Virus record (IMG/VR): IMGVR_UViG_3300027987_000004 | Span: 1 to 36,103 of that record | Direction: 5' to 3' (one strand) | DNA length: 36,103 nucleotides | Origin: a virus | In this document: in pieces, positions 32,718 to 36,103 of the stretch | Numbering within the stretch: position 1 is the stretch's first letter | How the letters are laid out: the number at the start of each line of letters is the position of its first letter | Translations under genes and position numbers: made by a program | Notes under the pieces: model-generated | Databases searched by the model: none | What the model saw: only the letters and a program-made list of their open reading frames with translations | Told to the model about the DNA's origin: nothing

Positions 32718-33199
32718 TAGATTCTCCGTAGGGCAATGAACAGGGTCTGCCCGTTCTGTTGTACAATCTCTACTTTGAAATCCCCCTTGTACCACGGGGT
32801 GTAATCTGTTCTCGGACCATCCTCTTTGTACCGAACCCGTTCGAGAAAGCTGAACGTTCCTTCATTCAACACGCGTGTGTGACCCGGATCTCCCCAAGCC
32901 CAAATGGAGTCCCAATAGGGCACCGTGATATACATCATGCCGCCCGGCTTAAGGATTCTCCAAAACTCATCAAACTGTGCGAAGAAGAACTTCCAATCTC
33001 CCTGTTTCCCTGTATGCTCAAGTACCTCATACGCATGAATCTCATCGAATGCTTGGTCCCTGAACGGTAACGGGAGTTGGTCTAAATCGAATACTACATC
33101 TGGCTCTACAGCCTCATTCATGTCTAGTGTTACAGGGTTTTGGTAGGGCTTTCCGGGATTGAAGATCTTCTTCCCTTTCCCCTTCTTTCCAGAACCCAA
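32717..33199 (-). CDS. SAM-dependent methyltransferase-like protein
   Basis: A 160-residue short class I methyltransferase: motif I is at the very N terminus (MGSGKKGKG), followed by VTLDMNEAVEPDVVFDLDQL, IHAYEVLEHTGKQGDW and LKPGGMMYITVPYWDS. These match small phage methyltransferases. The N-terminal strand before motif I seems reduced because the start is TTG 33199, 8 nt after AAAGGA. The GMMYITVP and C-terminal VEIVQQNGQTLFIALRR are conserved. The substrate is not predictable. Confidence 0.65.
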   Translation of the reverse strand: MGSGKKGKGKKIFNPGKPYQNPVTLDMNEAVEPDVVFDLDQLPLPFRDQAFDEIHAYEVLEHTGKQGDWKFFFAQFDEFWRILKPGGMMYITVPYWDSIWAWGDPGHTRVLNEGTFSFLERVRYKEDGPRTDYTPWYKGDFKVEIVQQNGQTLFIALRRI

Positions 33200-33210
33200 G
33201 ATCAGTTCCT

Positions 33211-33480
33211 TTATTTTACACCTCCCCTAGAATCTCTTGCAAAGCTTCTATTGCTGCTACGAGAACGAACGCGAAGATTGCGAAGACTATTGCCACCCCC
33301 CTTATCGAGAGGTCTAGTATGGTCAACGTCTTTACCATCACCCTTCTTAACCCGACCCATCTTTTCGAGTATCTTACGGGCTTTGTTTCGTAGGACACGG
33401 CGACGAATGATTTCTTTACGTCCCTGGTACTTGTCATATTCCCTCCGGTAGTCGCGTTTACCGTTTGTCATGTAGGGCAT
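33211..33480 (-). CDS. HNH endonuclease
   Basis: An 89-residue HNH nuclease: a basic N terminus (RREYDKYQGRKEIIRRRVLR) and then DVDHTRPLDKGGGNSLRNLR followed by NRSFAR, which provide the DH, N and H/N marks. HNH proteins beside terminases can stimulate packaging by DNA cutting. The start lies 1 base after the stop of the previous gene (TGATATG). A second ATG at 33471 is possible. Confidence 0.75.
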   Translation of the reverse strand: MPYMTNGKRDYRREYDKYQGRKEIIRRRVLRNKARKILEKMGRVKKGDGKDVDHTRPLDKGGGNSLRNLRVRSRSSNRSFARDSRGGVK

Positions 33481-33481
33481 A

Positions 33482-34003
33482 TCAGCGTCCTAAGTATTCG
33501 TCAATCAGGAGCTCAACAGGATCTCGCTGTGCCATCCGTGCACGTTGAGCCCGGCGTTGCCGCATCATGTCCGACTGAGCGCTGCGCGTCCGCATTCTGC
33601 TCTCGTCTTCGGCATACCGATTCTGTGTTGCCTGATCAATCGGGAAAGTCCCCTTGTACGCGGCGTAGGGATCGTTGCCCGGCGCCATCGGCCTGTTCAT
33701 AGGAGCGGCGACGTTCACTGCCGGAGCGGGACGACGGTTGTACCCGCCTCTCTCGATGTCCGGCCAGTCGCCCACGTTCGGGCGCAGTGCCTCTGCCTTG
33801 TTTTGAAGGTCCAGAACTCGCTCTTTGATCCCCCGACGACGACCGAATTGACGGTACATCGGGTCTTGTGGACGCGGGGGTGTATCCGTATAGACATTCG
33901 GCCCACGCGGATCTATCCCAGACGGTTCTAGCCATACCCCCTCCTCGAAGGCCTTCTTGTTTTTACGCTCAGGGTCAAGAAGTGCTAGAATTTCTTCCAA
34001 CAT
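33482..34003 (-). CDS. Hypothetical protein (173 aa), Arg/Pro-rich
   Basis: A polar protein that looks largely disordered, with many Arg and Pro (RPAPAVNVAAPMNRPMAPGN) and a basic, helical C terminus (SDMMRQRRAQRARMAQRDPV). It lies between the Pro/Gly-Met-rich gene and the HNH gene. No family recognised. Could be a packaging or head-related protein by position. Confidence 0.5.
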   Translation of the reverse strand: MLEEILALLDPERKNKKAFEEGVWLEPSGIDPRGPNVYTDTPPRPQDPMYRQFGRRRGIKERVLDLQNKAEALRPNVGDWPDIERGGYNRRPAPAVNVAAPMNRPMAPGNDPYAAYKGTFPIDQATQNRYAEDESRMRTRSAQSDMMRQRRAQRARMAQRDPVELLIDEYLGR

Positions 34004-34005
34004 GG

Positions 34006-34377
34006 CTAGAGCATCTTCAAGATTTGGAGCAGCTTCTGGATCTTAGCATCTTCCGGATTGGTCATGCCTTGCATCGGCATTCCCGGCATCCCGCCTTGAG
34101 GCGGCATACCCGGAGGCATCCCTCCCGGACCACCCGGCCCCATCGGGGGCTGGCCTTGCGGTTGAGGGGCTCCGCCCATCGGAGGACGTCGCATTCCGCC
34201 AGCCATCGCTCCTTGCGGAGGCTGACCGCCCATTTGCTTACGCTGGGCTAGTTTCTGCTTCAGAACCTGTAGCATTTGAGGGGTCGGCTGACGACTCCCT
34301 CCGGCTTGTGGCCTCTGAGGCATTCCCCGACCCGGGGGCATTCCCCGGCCCGGCGGCATTCCGTTCGGTGGCAACAT
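34006..34377 (-). CDS. Pro/Gly/Met-rich low-complexity protein
   Basis: A 123-residue protein with repeats such as MPPGRGMPPGRGM and GGMPPGMPPQGGMPG around a helical middle (QMLQVLKQKLAQRKQMGG) and helical end (AKIQKLLQILKML). The ATG has GGAGAGG 6 nt upstream, so it is translated. It starts inside the small-terminase gene in another frame (140 nt overlap) and its composition follows the GGC/CCG-rich DNA. Function unknown. Confidence 0.55.
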   Translation of the reverse strand: MLPPNGMPPGRGMPPGRGMPQRPQAGGSRQPTPQMLQVLKQKLAQRKQMGGQPPQGAMAGGMRRPPMGGAPQPQGQPPMGPGGPGGMPPGMPPQGGMPGMPMQGMTNPEDAKIQKLLQILKML

Positions 34378-34888
34378 CTAAGACCTCTCCTTCGATTGTA
34401 CGTGGTTGACGAGCAAACTGAGCAAAGCGATCTGCAAGAGCAGCCAGCTTGTCAGAGATCTGCTCTTTGGATGAAATACTGGTCGGCTTGCCTCGTAGGA
34501 GGTTCCGACGTTGAATTAGTTCCGACGCGACCTTATTGGCCTCCTTCATGTAAACCGGCTTCCGGATGAAGCGGTTTTCCTTGGAGTTCCACATGTAGTC
34601 GCCATTCTCGAGGCGGTCCCCGATGACCTTCAGGCTATCGTTGACCAGCTTGGTCAGATGTCCGTCGATTTCCCGGTCCTCTTGGTCCCGAATTTCGGCG
34701 ATCAACTGCTGGTACCACTCCTCTTGCCTCCACTTTTTGATGGTCCCCGCCGCGATTCCGGTGGCTGCCTGAATCATGGTGGCGCTAAGGCCCATTGCGT
34801 CGGCTGTAGCTGCTTCTACTCGTTTTTCGTCACTCCACGCGAGTCCGTGGACCCGGTGTTTTCTATGCTTTTCTACATCAGCTGGCAT
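34238..34888 (-). CDS. Small terminase subunit
   Basis: A 216-residue DNA-recognition subunit. A helix-turn-helix (AMGLSATMIQAATGIAAGTI, then KKWRQEEWYQQL) is followed by a helical region with REIDGHLTKLVNDSLKVIGD, RLENGDYMW and PVYMKEANKVASELIQRRNL, as in phage small terminases. The last 45 residues (NAAGPGNAPGSGNASEATSR and on) are low complexity and lie over the next gene in another frame. It overlaps the protease gene by 11 nt. Confidence 0.75.
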   Translation of the reverse strand: MPADVEKHRKHRVHGLAWSDEKRVEAATADAMGLSATMIQAATGIAAGTIKKWRQEEWYQQLIAEIRDQEDREIDGHLTKLVNDSLKVIGDRLENGDYMWNSKENRFIRKPVYMKEANKVASELIQRRNLLRGKPTSISSKEQISDKLAALADRFAQFARQPRTIEGEVLDVATERNAAGPGNAPGSGNASEATSRRESSADPSNATGSEAETSPA

Positions 34889-35528
34889 CTTTTACCTTGT
34901 ACAGAAACTCTTTTAGTTGCGTCTGGATAAACGAAAGCTTGGGCAGAGCCTGAATACTGTAACCTCCAAGGCTCATGACCGCGATAGCGTGGGCAATCCC
35001 GACCAACCGCCACTCTCCCCTTTGCCACGAGAAGAAAGGACCTCCGGAGTTACCCGGGTAGAGTGGTACGGTAGTCAGAGACTTGCCCTCCCCCCATTCG
35101 GAGGTAGACAAGCCCATGTATTCGCCGTGTTCCACGACGAAATGCCCAACGGAGCTGGACAGAGGGAACCCGATAGACACCATGGGTTCCGTAAATTGAG
35201 GTACGTTGCCGACCGGAGCCCATTCCTTGAAGGGGTTTTGGGCCGGTCCCTTGATTTCCAGAAGGGCTAAATCCAACTCTCGATCCACCCGGACGGGCAC
35301 GAATACCCATTTCCGGTCAATCCAGAGCGGCTTTTCGTCGCCACTGACGCAGTGAGCTGCGGTCAGTACCTGTCGAGCGCCGATCTTAACCCCGGTGCAA
35401 TTGATTTCATCCATGGCGATGCCGACGGATACCACATATTGCAACGGTAGGGGGTCCTTAACGTAGTTTTCAACGTAGATGGCCGAAACAAAGGCCAGAG
35501 CGGCGAGCAGCGACAGCAAGCGAGCCAT
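34878..35528 (-). CDS. Secreted trypsin-like serine protease
   Basis: A 216-residue chymotrypsin-fold protease, first gene of the virion operon. The catalytic triad is visible: His59 in LTAAHC, Asp86 in DLALLEI, and Ser161 in PGNSGGP. Cys44 and Cys60 match the trypsin disulfide beside the His. Residues 1-20 form an N-terminal signal or anchor (MARLLSLLAALAFVSAIYVE), so it probably acts outside the cytoplasm or at the membrane. This is not one of the usual prohead protease folds. ATG 35528 has GGGAGG 6 nt upstream, in a hairpin (see the leader). Confidence 0.8.
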   Translation of the reverse strand: MARLLSLLAALAFVSAIYVENYVKDPLPLQYVVSVGIAMDEINCTGVKIGARQVLTAAHCVSGDEKPLWIDRKWVFVPVRVDRELDLALLEIKGPAQNPFKEWAPVGNVPQFTEPMVSIGFPLSSSVGHFVVEHGEYMGLSTSEWGEGKSLTTVPLYPGNSGGPFFSWQRGEWRLVGIAHAIAVMSLGGYSIQALPKLSFIQTQLKEFLYKVKDAS

Positions 35529-35628
35529 AGAGATCCTCCCGGCAGAAATACTGCGGGAGGTGATCAACCCTCCCGGCCTTCGACAGAAATCGAAGGACTT
35601 GCAAAGAGGGTGAAAATTCACCCTACTT
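35529..35628 (-). promoter_or_regulatory. Structured mRNA leader with alternative hairpins masking the ribosome site
   Basis: From the predicted start near 35628 to the protease ATG the leader holds: a hairpin at 35624-35607 (AGGGTGAA/TTCACCCT) at the 5' end; a hairpin at 35596-35577 (CCTTCGA/TCGAAGG, loop TTTCTG); then GGGAGG (35574-35569), CCTCCC (35560-35555) and CGGGAGG (35541-35535). The central CCTCCC can pair upstream or, as a 7+3 bp stem (CCTCCCG-CAG / CTG-C-CGGGAGG), with the ribosome binding site 6 nt before the ATG. The two pairings exclude each other. Regulation is inferred. Confidence 0.6.
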
Positions 35629-35633
35629 GTATT

Positions 35634-35662
35634 ATTATACCACAAAACCGAGCGTTTGTCAA
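35634..35662 (-). promoter_or_regulatory. Consensus sigma-70 promoter for virion operon
   Basis: On the minus strand TTGACA (35662-35657) and TATAAT (35639-35634) are both perfect, with a 17-nt spacer, the optimal length. The predicted start is near 35628. It points into the protease and the rest of the virion module and is the only strong promoter I see for it. An 8-bp-arm inverted repeat lies at +4 to +21 and could be an operator or a 5' stem-loop. Confidence 0.88.
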
Positions 35663-35722
35663 GGGGTAGACGAAAAAAGTTTCTTTCGGAGACGTTGAAC
35701 TTTCTTGAAGAGTACTTGTCTA

Positions 35723-35798
35723 ACTATAGTTACTATAGTTCTATACTACCCTGTTAGGGTAGTATCTATAGTTACTATAATTACTATAGTACTATAGT
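35723..35798. repeat. ACTATAGT palindrome array around a strong hairpin
   Basis: Four perfect copies of the palindrome ACTATAGT (35723, 35732, 35783, 35791) and two near copies (about 35765 and 35774) flank a perfect 10-bp inverted repeat, ATACTACCCT / AGGGTAGTAT (35744-35766, loop GTT). The flanks GTTACTATAG and CTATAGTTAC extend the pairing with one mismatch and a 4-nt bulge. Copies are 8-9 nt apart. This is the layout of an iterated protein-binding site, such as an origin or operator. Confidence 0.75.
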
Positions 35799-35834
35799 AT
35801 AGGAGGACTAGAAGAGCCCCCTGTCCGGAGGCTA

Positions 35835-35882
35835 GCGAGGGGTGGTCTAACAGGCCATGGGTTTCTGGGCCTCCACCCCGAG
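35835..35882. other. GC-rich hairpin
   Basis: CGAGGGGTGG and CCACCCCGAG form a stem with only the outermost base pairs imperfect, enclosing a second stem AGGCC/GGCCT around an ATGGGTTTCTG loop. No T tract follows on either strand, so it is not a simple terminator. It may be a structured RNA, a recognition element for packaging, or chance in GC-rich DNA. Confidence 0.45.
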
Positions 35883-35941
35883 CCCCTCAAGGTTCCCTTC
35901 AGAAGCGTTCTGAGCGCACCTGCGACCCCTGTGTACCCAGA

Positions 35942-35967
35942 CCCCTCCCTAGTCCCCAAAATGGCCC
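35942..35967 (-). other. G-quadruplex motif
   Basis: On the minus strand the runs GGG, GGGG, GGG and GGGG are separated by loops of 7, 4 and 1 nt, satisfying the standard four-run quadruplex rule. It lies upstream of the virion promoter. About 50 nt further right, a C5-T-C6-T-C3 tract (36015-36030) makes another G-rich minus-strand stretch. Confidence 0.7.
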
Positions 35968-36103
35968 ATATCGTCTCATTGGGCGTGTATCACCTATTGA
36001 TTGCCAAGGGTTTTCCCCCTCCCCCCTCCCTGAATTCCCGAGATACGCTCGGAGAGCGGGGCACCTCCATTACAATATAAGCACTTACTAATATACACTC
36101 CAT

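Larger units (their letters stand above)
35663..36103. other. Non-coding control region at the right end
   Basis: About 440 nt without a convincing gene. It contains the ACTATAGT palindrome array and hairpin (35723-35798), a GC-rich hairpin (35835-35882), a G-quadruplex motif (35942-35967) and a C-rich tract (36015-36030). An AGGAGG at 35801-35806 is not followed by a start codon within range. The last 40 nt are AT-rich. Candidate roles are replication origin, packaging site or early promoter region; none is proven. Confidence 0.6.

Noticed and set aside
35529-35628. Assignment of the leader to a known riboswitch class
   Set aside because: No conserved core of a class I know was recognised; only the pairing pattern is reported.
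36000-36103. A minus-strand gene starting at the right edge
   Set aside because: Only about 36 codons, over a G-rich tract, with no visible ribosome site and no recognisable product.
1-36103. tRNA genes, CRISPR arrays, insertion sequences, integrase or attachment sites
   Set aside because: Nothing with a cloverleaf, regularly spaced repeat-spacer units, transposase or integrase motifs was found by reading; direct terminal repeats were not seen either.

Overview
The window is part of a tailed-bacteriophage genome (Caudoviricetes). It carries a terminase pair, a large portal, an HK97-type capsid protein, tail accessory proteins resembling P22 gp4 and gp10, and no tape-measure gene. A short-tailed (podovirus-like) particle is the best reading. 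It infects a bacterium; the host cannot be named. No integrase, RNA polymerase, helicase or primase is visible, and base 1 lies inside the DNA polymerase reading frame, so part of the replication module lies outside the window.

Layout: (1) 1-9807, plus strand, tightly packed replication, nucleotide-metabolism and lysis genes, many joined by ATGA-type overlaps. They encode a family-A DNA polymerase split in two by a SLOG-domain gene, an SSB, a 5'-3' exonuclease, a T7-type endonuclease I, a 3'-5' exonuclease, an Nmad1-like protein, three tiny membrane proteins, an HD phosphohydrolase, a holin, a B12-type (class II) ribonucleotide reductase, a ParB-like protein and a GH108 endolysin. (2) 9804-35528, minus strand, the virion module. 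Reading in the direction of transcription (right to left): trypsin-like protease, small terminase, HNH endonuclease, methyltransferase, large terminase, portal, GroES-like co-chaperonin, scaffold, AT-hook protein, head protein, major capsid protein, terminators, two paralogous virion proteins, another virion protein, glycosyltransferase, zinc-ribbon protein, second holin-like protein, tail accessory proteins, Gly-rich fibre, sulfotransferase, repeat protein, coiled-coil protein and a 1491-residue probable ejection protein. The two modules converge and their stop codons share the bases CTAG at 9804-9807. (3) 35529-36103, a non-coding control region.

The control region holds a perfect sigma-70 consensus promoter pointing into the virion module. 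It is followed by a structured leader of about 100 nt in which two mutually exclusive hairpins compete for the protease ribosome binding site. Beyond the promoter lie an array of ACTATAGT palindromes around a strong hairpin, a GC-rich hairpin, a G-quadruplex motif and a polypyrimidine tract.

The points most worth a second look are the SLOG gene placed just before polymerase motif A, the switch-like leader of the virion operon, and the palindrome/G4 control region. All functions are inferred from motifs read by eye; no database search was run.
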